Origin: Unio delphinus
Lineage: Eukaryota > Mollusca > Bivalvia > Unionida > Unionidae
Direction of reading: 5' to 3'
DNA: 64,000 nt
NCBI GenBank assembly: GCA_029339505.1
Contig: JAQISU010000022.1
Span: 18,990,001 to 19,054,000 of the forward strand
In this document: one piece after another, positions 11,773 to 23,373 of the stretch
Numbering within the stretch: the first letter of the stretch is position 1
Layout of the letters: each line of letters begins with the position of its first letter
Notes under the pieces: generated by a model
Database searches by the model: none
What the model was told of the DNA's origin: nothing
Seen by the model: the letters and a program-made list of their open reading frames with translations, nothing else
Made by a program: the position numbers and the translations under genes

Positions 11773-13100
11773 TATTTTTTTTTCAAAAACCTTATTGTGA
11801 GATTTCAAATAATCAAAAATCTTCTACTAACTGTCACAAGTCAAGGAATCCAATGATTTATGATTTCGACTTTCCAAAACACCTAAACTTAGAAAAAAGG
11901 AAAGGCATTTCAAGTGCCTCCTGATCGTGAAGATTTTCAAACTTCAACTGTCTGATTAAAATCGATATATACTTATCTGACATGCACCGATAAAACTTCA
12001 TGATATAGTCAGATCTCCATTATGTTTTTGTTTTGTCTTGTGGGGTTTTTAAAATAATTTATTGATCAGATTTGATTTTGCAATGCATTCAGTCTGAAGA
12101 CCATTCCTGGAGGCTATGAACTGAACATACTAAATCTTTCTATATTACAATTTATGAATTGAAGGGAGTTTAGTTTATCACCATGTGCAGGTGGCATACA
12201 CGAGAAGAAAATAGTGTAACCAATCATAACCTTTCATTTATACCCATTGACTGGCAAGTATAAAATGGATATTGTACTGTTTCGGAATTTAACTCGCGTG
12301 CAATGACTATTCTGTACCACAAAATCCATATAGGAAGGTGTTTATGTATATGGTGTATGGAAGGGCGGTTAATATTTTACTGTTACGAAATATTATCTTT
12401 TAAGAGTCACTTCCCCGGCAAAATGTCGCTGCAACAATGTAGACGCAATGATCCAAATGCCATGGTATGAATAAATACATAGTTGTATGGAGTTCCAAGT
12501 GCAGGAAAAAATACGAAAAAGAAAACAGCAAATAATTTTAAAGTTATGAAATTAAGGCTAGAAGAAAGACTGGCGACTGAAAACAGTAAGAAGTATAGCA
12601 TAAACAAACTTCGAGGTTGTAGAGAAATTCTGTTTAACACATTGAAAACGGAAGGTTTGTGGAGGCAAGTAAACAGGGCCGATTGATTATCAGTGGAATG
12701 AAAATTGGCAGGGTATTAATCTTTACTTTATTGAAGTATCATTGTAGGCGTTTTATGCTTTACATTTTTTGGAATGATACAGTTCACGCCACATCTGTGT
12801 GATGATTTAAATTGAATATAAAGTGGAATATTTCGTTCAAATATTTATGTTTATAAAGCAAAACTTCCCATTCTTGTATTTTATTAAGATCATTAACAAG
12901 CAGACAAGAGTTATACAAATATTGGTATCAGTCATACACTTTAACCTTTATGTACCGCTTTAGAGGCCAGCAAAATTACATTTGCCATAATTACTTATTA
13001 AAGGATAAGTAATTGCACAAGGCAAGAAACTATTCACGAATAGCCGATTAAACTAAACATCTTGTCAGTTAAAATACTGACATTTATTATTATTACTTCA

Positions 13101-13171
<71 letters not shown>

Positions 13172-13225
13172 CGGGAACATTTAATTTATTATTATTATTG
13201 TTGTTGTTATCATCAGGCATATCAA

Positions 13226-13263
<38 letters not shown>

Positions 13264-13265
13264 GC

Positions 13266-13308
<43 letters not shown>

Positions 13309-13377
13309 TCAATCTTATTATTATTATTATTATTATTATCATTATTATTATTATTATTGTTGTTCTTGTTGTTATTA

Positions 13378-13425
<48 letters not shown>

Positions 13426-16400
13426 GCTAGCATATATAATTTATAGTGGCTCCGCGTGGTCGAGTGCTCAAAGGTGTTCGCCTTTACAGACCATTGACAT
13501 CTCAACTCTGTCTGCGTGGGTTCGAGTCTAGGCTTGGTCAGCATGATAGCTTGCTAACAGCTTCCCCGCGGATCAGTGTTTCTACAAGGGTTGCCCCGTG
13601 CTCTTTCTCCACCGAATATGCTGGTCGTCAAATACAGCATGCCATGTGCTGAAAATGGCGTTAAACCCACAGAACCAATGCAAACCAAAATCACTTATAT
13701 GTAGTTAATATGTTTCACTTAGTATGACACAGGGGAATCATAGGGGTAAATAATCCCATAGACTTTTGTACCACGAGAGAGAGACACAACAGCAAGAAAA
13801 GACTCATCGATGAAAGGATATGTATTAAATTTACTCGCTTGATAAATTTATGGAAACATCATTATGATAAAAACTGAAAAACTTTAAAAATTTTAATGCT
13901 CAGGATCAAGCCTTTTTTTTATAATATAATACCAAGCATTCTTCTGTGCGGAGAGGGATACGCACTCGAAGAATTAATGCATGTAATCGCAGCTGATCTA
14001 CAGGGAAGATAGATTAACCAGTCTTGACGGAACACAGACATTTAGAGGTTACGAGAGGACACCATCAACGCGTGTGATAATGTTCAACTAAGATACCGGA
14101 ACCTTGGCTAACGAAGATGACATATCCATAAAATACACAAACATTAAATCAGTACAGTGTTGTGTGTATCAAAAAGCAACAATAGGTATCTGACATATTT
14201 GTATCTGGAAGTATTTATCTGACGATGCCAGCGACAACTGTCATGACGACAGAGGAAGTAGGCTATGATATGAATGAATGACTGGATGAATGACTGACTT
14301 GCGTGCATCGAAAATGTGGAGATGGCAGACAGTAAAGAAACTCGTGGATCTAAAGATTTTAAAATAAAATAACACTCACTCAATCATGCAAATACTTCTT
14401 TTTCCGTGGCAACCCTATCCAACTGTAAATTTAATGTCACTTAATATTCATGGAAAGTTGTATCTTTCCACAATCAGGCTTCTGGTATTTCGCCTATACG
14501 TTTATTACAACTTTGTATCGCAACAGTAAAAACTATATAGTCAAGAAATGTTTCTTTAATATACTAAATATTTCTCATGTATTTAAATCAAGTTTTAGAA
14601 ATCTTAGTTTGTTTTCGTATCAATTTTGAGAAAAAAAGTAAATGCAGCCTTACTGAAAAATAATGTATATAATAAATGCAAAAGTCATAGTGACCTTAGT
14701 ATATTGATTTGTATTTTACTTGTCAATGTGACCTTTATAATATGGATTTGTATTTTACTTGTCAATGAGACCTTTGTAACATGCATTTGTATTTTACATG
14801 TCAATGAGACCTTTGTAACATGCATTTGTATTTTACATGTCAATGTGACCTTTATAATATGGATTTGTATTTTACTTGTCAATGTGACCTTTATAATATG
14901 GATTTGTATTTTACTTGTCAATGTGACCTTTGTAATATATGGATTTGCATTTTACTTGTCAATGTGACCTGTGACCTTTGTAATATATGCATTTGTATTT
15001 TACATGTCAATGTGACCTTTATAATATGGATTTGTATTTTACTTGTCAATGAGACATTTATAATATGGATTTGTATTTTACTTGTCAATGTGACTTTTAT
15101 AATATGCATTTGTATTTTACTTGTCAATGTGACCTTTATAATATGGATTTATATTTTACTTGTCAATGTGATATTTATAATATGGATTTGTATTTTACTT
15201 GTCAATGTGACCTTTGTAATATGGATTTGCATTTTACTTGTCAATGTGACCTTTGTAATATATGCATTTTGTATTTTACTTGTCAATGTGACCTTTGTAA
15301 TATGAATTTGCATTTTACTTGTCAATGTGACCTTTGTAATATATGCATTTGTATTTTACTTGTCAATGTGACCTTTATAATATGCATTTGTATTTTACTT
15401 GTCAATGTGACCTTTATATTATGCATTTGTATTTTACTTGTCAATGTGACCTTTATAATATGGATTTGTATTTTACTTGTCAATGTGACCTTTATAATAT
15501 GCATTTGTATTTTACTTGTCAATGTGACCTTTATAATATGGATTTGTATTTTACTTGTCAATGTGACATTTATAATATGGATTTGTATTTTACTTGTCAA
15601 TGTGACCTTTGTTATATATGGATTTGTATTTTACTTGTCAATGTGACCTTTGTAATATGGATTTGCATTTTACTTGTCAATGTGACCTTTGTAATATATG
15701 CATTTGTATTTTACTTGTCAATGTGACCTTTGTAATATGCATTTGTATTTTATTTGTCAATGTGACTTTTATAATATGGATTTATATTTTACTTCTCAAT
15801 GTGACTTTTATAATATGCATTTGTATTTTACTTGTCAATGTGACTTTTATAATATGGATTTGTATTTTACTTGTCAATGTGACCTTTGTAATATGGATTT
15901 TTATTTTACTTGTCAATGTGACCTTTGTAATATGGATTTGTATTTTACTTTTCAATGTGACTTTTATAATATGGATTTGTATTTTACTTGTCAATGTGAC
16001 TTTTATAATATGGATTTGTATTTTACTTGTCAATGTGACCTTTGTAATATGGATTTTTATTTTACTTGTCAATGTGACCTTTGTAATATGGATTTGTATT
16101 TTACTTTTCAATGTGACTTTTATAATATGGATTTGTATTTTACTTGTCAATGTGACTTTTATAATATGCATTTTTATTGTACTTGTCATTCTTGTAAACA
16201 TGTATAATAACTTCATATGGCAACTTTACTGTGAATACACTGTATAACTACAAAGTACATAGTAAAGTTGCCACATAGGAACTATGTTACAGAAATCAAA
16301 TGAAGGACAAATAAAATACAATTTACCAATTAAAACCTCAAATTTGTTGGGGTTTTTCCCCCTTTTTTTTTTTCTTCTTTCTTTGTTTGTCGGGGGATGG

Positions 16401-16996
16401 GGCATCTTACAGTACCGCTGTTAATCACACTTAAAATAGACACCTTCTTCGTTTTCAAATTTAACAGACCTACTGAACATCAGACACAAATTGGCCAGGG
16501 ATATGAATATCGTTCTAAGCAAGAAGCCCACCATCCTTTAAATTTCCAAAGCAAGCGAACATTTTAATTTCTGACAAGAAAAGATTAACTGTTTAAAGCT
16601 ATAAAATGTTGGCCTTTGGCTTTGCTTGAAGCCATATTTCGCAGAATTTTATCTTGGGGGGGGGGGGTGATGGGGTGCAGTATACATAAAAATGTATGCA
16701 TGATATTTTATATGTCACAAAAGAAAGGAATAACGAAAAAGAAAACGAACAAAAAATTCTCTGAATATTTTTCGTATAGTTATCAGCTTCGGTTTACCGA
16801 TTAGGCAAAGTTAGGCAACATGCAGGAAAATCCCGCCGTGGAATTTTGTTTACAACAGGCATGAAGAGAAGAATAAATGAGTCGTTGAAGGAGTGTATGG
16901 CCTTTTTATGTATCGCAATAAACTGAGATCTACTTCACGGGACAAACATACAGAATTATAGACCACGGGACAAACATACAGAAATATCGACACCCC

Positions 16997-17027
<31 letters not shown>

Positions 17028-17124
17028 CAGAGAGACAGACAGAGAGAGAGACAGAGATTTACTCACCGATGGTGGGTTGGATCAATACCGTAAAAAAGCA
17101 GAAGCAAAAGGCAAGATTTTCCAT
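8559..17124 (-). CDS. Gene B: complement factor B-like, 5' part (signal peptide, two sushi domains, linker)
   Basis: Four exons were assembled by eye on the minus strand: 17124-17067, 11707-11522, 10180-9995 and 8657-8559. Every junction is phase 1 and the frame stays open throughout, giving about 176 residues before the left edge. The order is signal peptide, sushi 1, sushi 2, then a linker with an amphipathic stretch. This is the N-terminal layout of complement factor B/C2-like proteins, which are secreted and act in the alternative pathway. The VWA and protease exons are not in the window and should lie to the left. Because gene A nearby on the same strand carries exactly those later domains, the two are probably tandem paralogues. 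Another sushi-first secreted protein is possible until the rest is seen. Confidence 0.7.
8663..8740. repeat. (AAAT)n microsatellite at a splice acceptor
   Basis: About 19 copies of AAAT. On the coding (minus) strand it is (TTTA)n and ends 6 nt from the start of gene B exon 4, so it forms the acceptor's pyrimidine-rich tract. Confidence 0.9.
8950..9622 (+). repeat. Duplicated ~650-bp block, copy 1
   Basis: Homologous in the same orientation to 10400-11054. Shared landmarks are GCTAAGGTCT, AATTCACACATA, GATCAAATGCGTAAC, TGTCTGCTACAGAGG, AGTATAAAA and GGTCATTGTCGGA/GGTCATTGTCGAA. Divergence is moderate with small indels. The block contains a TATA-like AGTATAAAA with a possible start region 30-40 bp later. 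It lies in the intron after sushi exon 3. Confidence 0.75.
9768..9817. repeat. (GT)n microsatellite
   Basis: About 24 GT dinucleotides in the intron downstream of gene B exon 3. Confidence 0.9.
9995..10180 (-). CDS. Gene B exon 3: sushi (CCP) domain 2
   Basis: A second 186-nt phase 1-1 exon. The four cysteines are in KMCPP, FICKT, RTCHD and PEC, with the sushi signature GYILEGSNERTC and FRWTGSDPEC. The acceptor is TTTTAG, the donor GTCG|GTGAGT. It is the same length as exon 2, and the introns on its two sides share a duplicated block, which supports origin by exon duplication. Confidence 0.85.
10215..10322. repeat. (AGC/AGT)n trinucleotide repeat near a splice acceptor
   Basis: Mixed AGC and AGT units with two AAT interruptions, 34 nt from the start of gene B exon 3. 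On the coding strand it reads (GCT/ACT)n just upstream of the acceptor. Confidence 0.9.
10400..11054 (+). repeat. Duplicated ~650-bp block, copy 2
   Basis: Second copy of the block at 8950-9622, offset by about 1.44 kb, in the intron between the two sushi exons. It includes TTTAGTATAAAAGCC at about 10,877. Together with the sushi exon between the copies it looks like a tandem segmental duplication of intron plus exon. A pair of dispersed elements inserted in the same orientation is the alternative. Confidence 0.75.
11249..11378. repeat. (TC)n followed by (AC)n microsatellite
   Basis: About 40 TC units then a CA-rich tract, intronic in gene B. Confidence 0.9.
11522..11707 (-). CDS. Gene B exon 2: sushi (CCP) domain 1
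   Basis: A 186-nt exon, phase 1 at both ends, encoding one sushi domain. The four framework cysteines are in QKC, YKC, VSC and GDC, with the conserved Trp in GIWMHSGDC and the GYSY turn. The acceptor is GTGCAAG preceded by a (TTA)n tract that serves as the pyrimidine-rich region; the donor is CCAG|GTACAC. One-exon, symmetric-phase sushi modules are standard for complement control proteins. Confidence 0.8.
11718..11772. repeat. (AAT)n microsatellite at a splice acceptor
   Basis: About 18 AAT units ending 11 nt from the start of gene B exon 2. On the coding strand it is (ATT)n and replaces an ordinary pyrimidine tract. Confidence 0.9.
11773..13080. other. Gene B intron 1, no coding evidence
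   Basis: A plus-strand frame at 12483-12686 (lysine/arginine-rich, about 67 codons, MKLRLEERLATENSKKYS) has a charged composition that could be a relic of an element protein, but no motif is recognised. The remainder is AT-rich and shows nothing clear. Confidence 0.3.
13085..13436. repeat. Compound trinucleotide microsatellite (ATT/GTA/GTT)n
   Basis: A run of ATT units, then GTTGTT, a (GTA)n block at 13264-13308 and further ATT units. The open frames on it (poly-Asn, poly-Leu, poly-Thr) are artefacts of the repeat. Confidence 0.95.
13446..13690 (+). mobile_element. tRNA-derived SINE, family 1, full-length-like copy
   Basis: The 5' part has pol III promoter boxes: an A-box-like TGGTCGAGTGCTCAAAGG and a B-box GGGTTCGAGTC about 60 bp later. 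The body carries AGCTTCCCCGCGGATCAGTG and the 3' end GAAAATGGCGTTAAACCCA. The same body or tail occurs in reverse at 25.79-25.93 kb and the 5' half at 27.37-27.54 kb. A tRNA-like head with a GTTAAA-type tail is common in molluscan SINEs. Confidence 0.75.
13691..14650. other. No feature seen (gene B intron 1)
   Basis: AT-rich intronic sequence without repeats or open frames that I can support. Confidence 0.4.
14700..16185. repeat. 39-bp minisatellite, about 38 copies
   Basis: The unit is 39 bp, with the core TTTACTTGTCAATGTGACCT followed by TTRTAATATGSATTTGTA. Because 39 is a multiple of three, several frames stay open on both strands. These are repeat artefacts, not genes. Variants (GTGACTTTT, GAGACC, TATGCATTT against TATGGATTT) run in local blocks, indicating amplification by unequal exchange. 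It lies in gene B intron 1. Reverse-complement units contain AAAGGTCA. Confidence 0.95.
16200..16985. other. No feature seen (gene B intron 1)
   Basis: A 19-bp inverted match (CATATGGCAACTTTACT near 16,216 against AGTAAAGTTGCCACATA near 16,262) forms a small hairpin. Otherwise there is nothing I can support. Confidence 0.35.
16998..17056. repeat. (AG)n microsatellite next to a splice donor
   Basis: AG-rich with a few AGAC interruptions, ending about 11 nt from the gene B exon 1 donor. Confidence 0.9.
17067..17124 (-). CDS. Gene B exon 1: start codon and signal peptide
   Basis: ATG at 17124-17122 lies in a good context (A at -3, G at +4). It encodes MENLAFCFCFFTVLIQPTI, a short hydrophobic core typical of a secretory signal; cleavage is likely at the Ala encoded across the junction with exon 2. 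The exon ends at CATCG followed by GTGAGT, a consensus donor, leaving phase 1. An AG-rich microsatellite (CT-rich on the coding strand) begins about 11 nt into the intron. No clear TATA box was seen upstream. Confidence 0.7.
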
Positions 17125-17129
17125 GCTTG

Positions 17130-18579
17130 TTACTTCACTGTTATTCGCTCGGCTGTTTTTTGTTTCTTTCTGATGCGGTCCTCGTTATTTCGTCTTCAAA
17201 TCTAAGTGCAACTTCCTTCTTCTTGAGTCTTTTAATTGATATAGTAGTTGTTTTTATGCTTAGACAATTTAAATAAGTGTTCCAGGAAAGTGCACGAGGA
17301 CGTATGTGTGTTAATGCATTTACGCAGCAAATAATGCTAACAGGTCAAGGTGTCTATCTTTTAAACAATATGCCCGTTCATGAATCTTCACCCATGCATG
17401 CATCCATCCATCCATCCATCCATCCATCCATTTTCAGTCCGTTCATCCATCCATCGGAGTTGATTGTCCGTCTTTCCAAAACATGCTCCACTCATGATAT
17501 TCATATATATTTATTACACACTCATATGCCATCTGCGTGTGGCCTTAGAATATTTTTATTTCGTAAAAGTTATTTTCTGTTCGACTCTTTTCTTTTGTCC
17601 CTGTTTTGTTCTGTTGCTATGTCATGTATGCGCTCATTTTTATTTCACAAGTTTAGGTCCTAATTGTTTGAACATCGCGTTTGCATGGTACAGATTTTTT
17701 TCTGTATTGAGTTACGAATAAACAGTTGAAGAAAACTCAACACCCTGAGCAATGAGAATGATCCAAGATTCGGTCACGTGAGTATCACAGCTAACACAGG
17801 TGTTAAACAATAACATCTTTTATCGTGTGAATTACTGTTCTGAATCTTTTGTTCTTTCTTTCATTCGCGTTTTTTTTGTAAATAGTGTCTGTATTTATTT
17901 GTACTTGTAAATACTGTCCTGTGTGTGTGTCCTATTCGTAAATAGTGTCCAGTGTGTGTGGTCGAGTCGTTAAGAATGTTCAATGCGTGTGTCCAAGTTG
18001 TTAAAGTGTACAGCCTGTGTATGTTTCCAAGTTGTTGAAAGTCATCAATGTGTGCCACCAGGTCGTTAAAAATACCGTGTAGTTTTGTTACGATAAAAAA
18101 GTTGATGTATTTGATTGACATTCTTGTTTCTACTCATTGTTTTATACTTTGTTGTGGTTTATCTGGATTTTTGTGTGTTTTTTGTTTCTTTTGTCTCGAA
18201 ACAATTGTCTATATTCTACAAATTCTCAGGAAAATGTTGCATTTGTTTGGTGGGCAACTATTTTTAAATTTGGTATAGTGCTTTAGAGACATACTGAGGC
18301 ATAAAAAGTCTTAGTCAGTAAGAGTAGTTGTGGTGGTTGTAGTAGTAGTAGTTGTTGGTGGTGTTGTTGTTGTGGTAGTAGTATTTATACATCATGCTTC
18401 TTGTTAAATTTCAGTGAGGTGTTAAGTAGTCGGGCTGGGCCAGATATTTGGATCTGCCCTTAGATTAGACGACCCAACGTTACTGCGGCATTCTTCTTCT
18501 ACTATCAGCTAAAAATTAGCGGATATTCACCCCTCACGATAGATCCAACAGTTTGACACTAGATCCACTCCATATGCAC

Positions 18580-18613
<34 letters not shown>

Positions 18614-18660
18614 ATCACATGATCACTAAAACTTCAAACAAAGCTGATTTAGCAAGAAGG
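17130..18660. other. Upstream region of gene B, no further gene seen
   Basis: Should contain the gene B promoter and any 5' untranslated exon, but no convincing core promoter motif was found. It holds (ATCC)n at 17398-17432, a degenerate 38-40 bp periodicity at 17,880-18,075 (GTAAATAGTGTCC and GTTGTTAAAG variants), (GTA/GTT)n at 18,331-18,384 and (TA)n(TG)n at 18,579-18,613. Confidence 0.4.
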
Positions 18661-18663
18661 TCA

Positions 18664-19492
18664 TGTTACGTGTATTTGATTTGGGTCATTTATTTTTTAT
18701 TTTAATTGTTTGTTTGTCAGATTCAAATTTGACATTTTAAGTTTAAGATTCATTCATTGGGAGATATTTGTTTTAGAAAGTGGGATGACATGTACTCTTA
18801 AGAATAAACACCAGGTGTTGACCTCATTTCTGACCTGGTTTCAAAGTTGTAAAGAAACTTTTTAAATTATTGGTTTATTCCAAGGACATTATGGAGCTTT
18901 GTTATAAACATCTTTCTATTTTTAGTTGGGTCATACGGTGTGTACGAGATTTTTTGAACGTAAATTTGTTCTAAATGATTCTAGAAGATCATGTGACCCC
19001 TTTCTTGTTTACGTAAAAACACGTATATAAATTATGTTTTGGAGCGAACTATTTAGTAGAATCTGGGCTATTAGAATACTAAATTGTGTTGTTTTGAGTT
19101 ATTTTAAATTACCTTGTACTGGAAATTATTTCAATTCGTTTGGATAAAGAGGATTTATTTTGTTATTTATCTAGAAAATAATTGTGCTCACTGAATTATA
19201 TTACTAAGAATTGACTTCATCACGTGACATCGTCTTCCATCTTGAATACTTCACTAAGATTCGAACTTGGAATTATTTTTGGACATTTTATTACCAGGAC
19301 TTTTGCAATTTCACTAGTGGATTATATTTTGAATTATTTTTGGATTAATTTTGGAATTGATTCTTAAAACCGTAAGTTTATTTTTCTTTTCTGGAAAATA
19401 TTTGTGCTCAATAAATTGTTTATGAAGTTTTTACAAGCTTGTTATTTTCACTCTTTCTATGTTACTGTTTATTCGAGCCTAAGCACGTAACA
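18664..19492 (+). mobile_element. Solo LTR with 4-bp target duplication
   Basis: The segment starts TGTTACGTG and ends CACGTAACA, a perfect 9-bp terminal inverted repeat with the TG...CA ends of LTRs. The flanking 4 bp are GTCA on both sides (18660-18663 and 19493-19496). Inside are a TATATAAATT at about 19,024 and an AATAAA at 19410, the expected order of promoter and poly(A) signal. No retrotransposon coding region adjoins it, so it is best read as a solo LTR of 829 bp. Orientation follows the poly(A) signal. Confidence 0.75.
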
Positions 19493-19721
19493 GTCATGCA
19501 GATTAAACGAACCAAATAATACAGAAAATAATAAAAATAATATTGACAACAGCAAGATTTAAAATAATATTATTCTTCTTATAACGACACCGCTACTACC
19601 ATCCTCATTATTGTCATCATAATCATTCCCATCGTTTCGAAACAAATGAGTAATTATCCAATATTAGTCTCGAATGAGAGAGCCACTGCTGAGGATGGAA
19701 TTTCAGTTTTTGATATTAAAA

Positions 19722-19891
19722 TTAGTCCTGGTCTGACACATTGCCTGCTAAAGAGGTCCACGAACGGATTGGCCCTTCCTCTATTTCCTGTTCTTCGCCT
19801 TCGAAATCGATGTCAGTGATACTGGTATTCTGACGTGTCCGCCATATTATATAACGGTCACGCCGAAAGTAAAGTTCTATCACACCTTTAC
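19722..19891 (-). CDS. Probable terminal exon (gene C or another minus-strand gene)
   Basis: After the acceptor TTTCCCTAG the frame is open for 55 codons to TAA at 19724-19722: KGVIELYFRRDRYIIWRTRQ, then a strongly acidic stretch with DIDFEGEEQEIEEG and a polar end GNVSDQD. Composition (basic then acidic, no bias from repeats) is gene-like. It needs one base from the previous exon, whereas gene C exon iv ends in phase 0. Confidence 0.45.
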
Positions 19892-20689
19892 CTAGGGAAA
19901 TAAAATACGACTAAATTATTCATTTTGCATACTTTGATTTTTAACTAAGTTATGACATGATTTCATTTTAGTGTTCTACACCCACAGTTCTCAATTTGGG
20001 GTCTTGTTATTTGGTCGATAGGTCTAAAAGAATGGTTCGATATGAACCTGAATGATGATGTATTAAAACAAAGGAATGTTTGGAGTGGATATGGGTACCA
20101 AAGTCAGCTTGGAATCCACAGTACCTCCATTTTTCTGAACAGGATTTTTGTTTCTTATCTTTGTAATTATTCGACACATTCAAAACAATTTTAGAACTTG
20201 ACGACCATTTCAGAAATATTCAACAAGTGCATCGTGACAAAACTGATCTATGTATTTTCTCAAATGTTTGTATTGTTAATTTTTGTTTATTTTATTGTGG
20301 GGAGGCGGGATCCCCTGGTAATTACATGCACAAAAGGCATATATGTAATATATTTGTCATACATATAATCAAAATCGGTGTGCCTGTGTCATTCTTCCGT
20401 TAATCTGAACGCCTACCGGTAATATTTCGGCCTACCGGTAATATATGCGCCTGGTTTTGTCTTATTCTCATTAATTTTGGTTCCACGTCTTGCCCTACAG
20501 CTTGTCATTCACACAGCAAAATAACTTAGTGGAAGGATAGAATCAATGCTTTTTTAAGCTATAAATAACTGTTTGGGCTATTATATATCGGCTATGCGAT
20601 GTCCATCATAGCCCATGTGCCATGGTTTCAAGAGGTTTCACTGCTATGTTAATATGGTTTGGCTTCTTTTTTAAATTATGAAATGAAAC

Positions 20690-20737
<48 letters not shown>

Positions 20738-22935
20738 TATTGGTCGCATTCCTGGGGGTAAGGAGCCCTATCGAATGTGGGGAAGTCACTGAACAAAAGT
20801 GGTTCGCTCTGAAACTATTATACTGTGGGGGACGTTAACAATTACATAATATCCAACTACTTTTACACTGACATTTAGTTTTGATCACAATTAGAAACAC
20901 CCAATTAAATAATATATCCAACTATTTACACTGACATTCAGTTTTGATAACAATTGGAAACACTCTCTGCTGCAGGAAGTAGAGAGATTATAAAAAAATC
21001 GCTGCGTCTGTGCGCTAGGGAAATGTACTTGAAATGTTTAAAGTTTATTAACGTCGAGTGTTCTTGCAATAGAAAAGAATTTACGCAGTGTAAACATTAC
21101 TATTATCTGAATGTGCATTTATCAGATTTTAAAAAAATAGAAAAGAATTTACGCCGTGTAAACATTCCTATTATCTGAATGTGCATTTATCAAATTTAAA
21201 AATAATAGAAAAAATTTACGCGGTGTAAACATTGCTATTATCTGAATGTGCATTTATCAAATTTAAAAAAAAATAGAAAAGAATTTACGCCGTGTAAACA
21301 TTAATATTATCTGACTGTGCATTTATCAGATTTTAAAAAAATAGAAAAGAATTTACGCCGTGTAAACATTACTATTATCTGAATGTGCATTTATCAGATT
21401 TAAAAAAAATAGAAAAGAATTTACGTCGTGTCTGAATGTGCATTTATCAGATTTTTAGAAAATAGAAAAGAATTTACGCCGTGTAAACAGTACATTATCT
21501 GAATGTGCATTTATCAGATTTTTAAAAAAATAGAAAAAAATTTACGTCGTGTCTGAATGTGCATTTATCAGATTTTTAGAAAATAGAAAAGAATTTACGC
21601 CGTGTAAACAGTACATTATCTGAATGTGCATTTATCAAATTTAAAAAAAAATAGAAAAGAATTTACGCCGTGTAAACATTCATATTATCTGAATGTGCAT
21701 TTATCAGATTTAAAAAAATAGAAAAGAATTTACGCCGTGTAAACATTACTATTATCTGAATGTGCATTTATCAAATTTAAAAATAATAGAAAATTATCAA
21801 ATATTATCAGCTAGTTTGGGTACTTTGTTAGTTCTGAATTTGTATATGGTCTTTATTGTGTTTTTAAAAACATTCTTTTTTAAATTATTGATGTTTCAAA
21901 AAAACTCATTTTGAAATTCTTGATGTGTAGTATTTTATTAAAATGTACAGAATTATGCCTTGGGGTAGTACTGCGTGTGAAATCGAAAGACTTATGACAG
22001 TATTGTGGGTGAAATTGAAAGACGTGTGACAGTATTGTGTGTGAAATCGAAAGACGTATGACAGTATTGTGTTTGAATTGTACCTGCTTACGAGGAATCT
22101 AAACATTTGAGAACATAGAATTAAAATTATCTTAAATTTAAGACTGTTTGGTTAAATGTAAGAAATATAAAATGTAATTTGTTCTTTTAATCTATTTTTA
22201 AAAATTAAACATAAAATGAAGAAAAAGAATGTACACGGGTTTCCATATACCGGTGTCAGGAGAATTATCAGACCTAAATACCTTCTCACCTTTGAACTCC
22301 GTGACCCGGATATGTTCCCGTTCAAACTAATATTTATCAGCAATTATTTAGGAATAATTGGCAAGTATCATGTTCCTATCTCTACCATAGCAAGCAATGT
22401 ACATCGTTAACATAGCCCACTTTTCACTCACCATTATATGAGACCGACGGGGAGGGGAAGGCTTGTGTGAGCCTTTGGTAATAACGTTACTATTTTATGG
22501 AGGAAATGCGTGCTAAATATTCGGAAGGACTGTTTAAACTCTTGCTTTTGAAACTTTAAAAAAATCTGTTATCACAATTAAATCACACAATAACACCATA
22601 CGTTATTTTTTTTTAATCCCGCAACAACGGTGTTGGATTACCTTTGAATGTGGGGAAGGCACTGTCCAAAGTATGCTTTACAACTTTCACATTGCAGAGA
22701 AAGTTTACATACAATTGCATGACTTCTCGCTGTTGGATTGGCATTTAGTTTTTATTACAATTAGAACAGTTGCGTATTGTCTGAATACAGCGATGATGAA
22801 AAATAATTGCCTCTTTGTTGAACGGAAAAAGTACTTGAGATAGCACAAAGTACACTAATTATGTATGTCATGTCAAATATAAAATAAATTTCCACAGTGT
22901 TAGGCATAACTAATTTATAATAGTGCACTTACCAA

Positions 22936-23018
<83 letters not shown>

Positions 23019-23337
23019 ATTAGTACCGTTTTAAACTTTAGCTCTAAAGTAGGAGAAGGGAAAATAATCATAGATAGGTAACAATAGTCTATTGGATGCA
23101 CGTCAAAAGCAATGTCAAGAAATGCACTATCAAACCCAAATCAACCCCATCACGGAGATCTAAAGGGAAAAAAAATGGCGGTCCTATAAACCTGAACTAG
23201 GATGTACATGGTATCTTGATACGGGGTTATTGAGCATTGACGCAGAAATGCGATCAGGACTGGAATGAGCACACATTTGCAAAATGTATGTTTTAATTAT
23301 AACGTTTAAAAACGTAAAACTAAAAGAGAGCTGAGCT

Positions 23338-23373
<36 letters not shown>

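Noticed and set aside
13446..13520. Possible tRNA gene
   Set aside because: A- and B-box-like sequences are present, but the arms do not fold as a full cloverleaf and the sequence continues into a SINE body.
13098..13544. Poly-Asn/Thr and poly-Leu/Val open frames
   Set aside because: Produced by the ATT/GTA/GTT trinucleotide repeats.
14626..16247. Long overlapping open frames (up to 212 codons) on both strands
   Set aside because: They are translations of the 39-bp minisatellite, which stays open because the unit length is divisible by three; no independent coding signal.
20024..20148. Plus-strand exon-like segment reading GLKEWFDMNLNDDV
   Set aside because: One acceptor-like site but no good donor (ends CAG|GATTTT) and no partner exon; could be chance.
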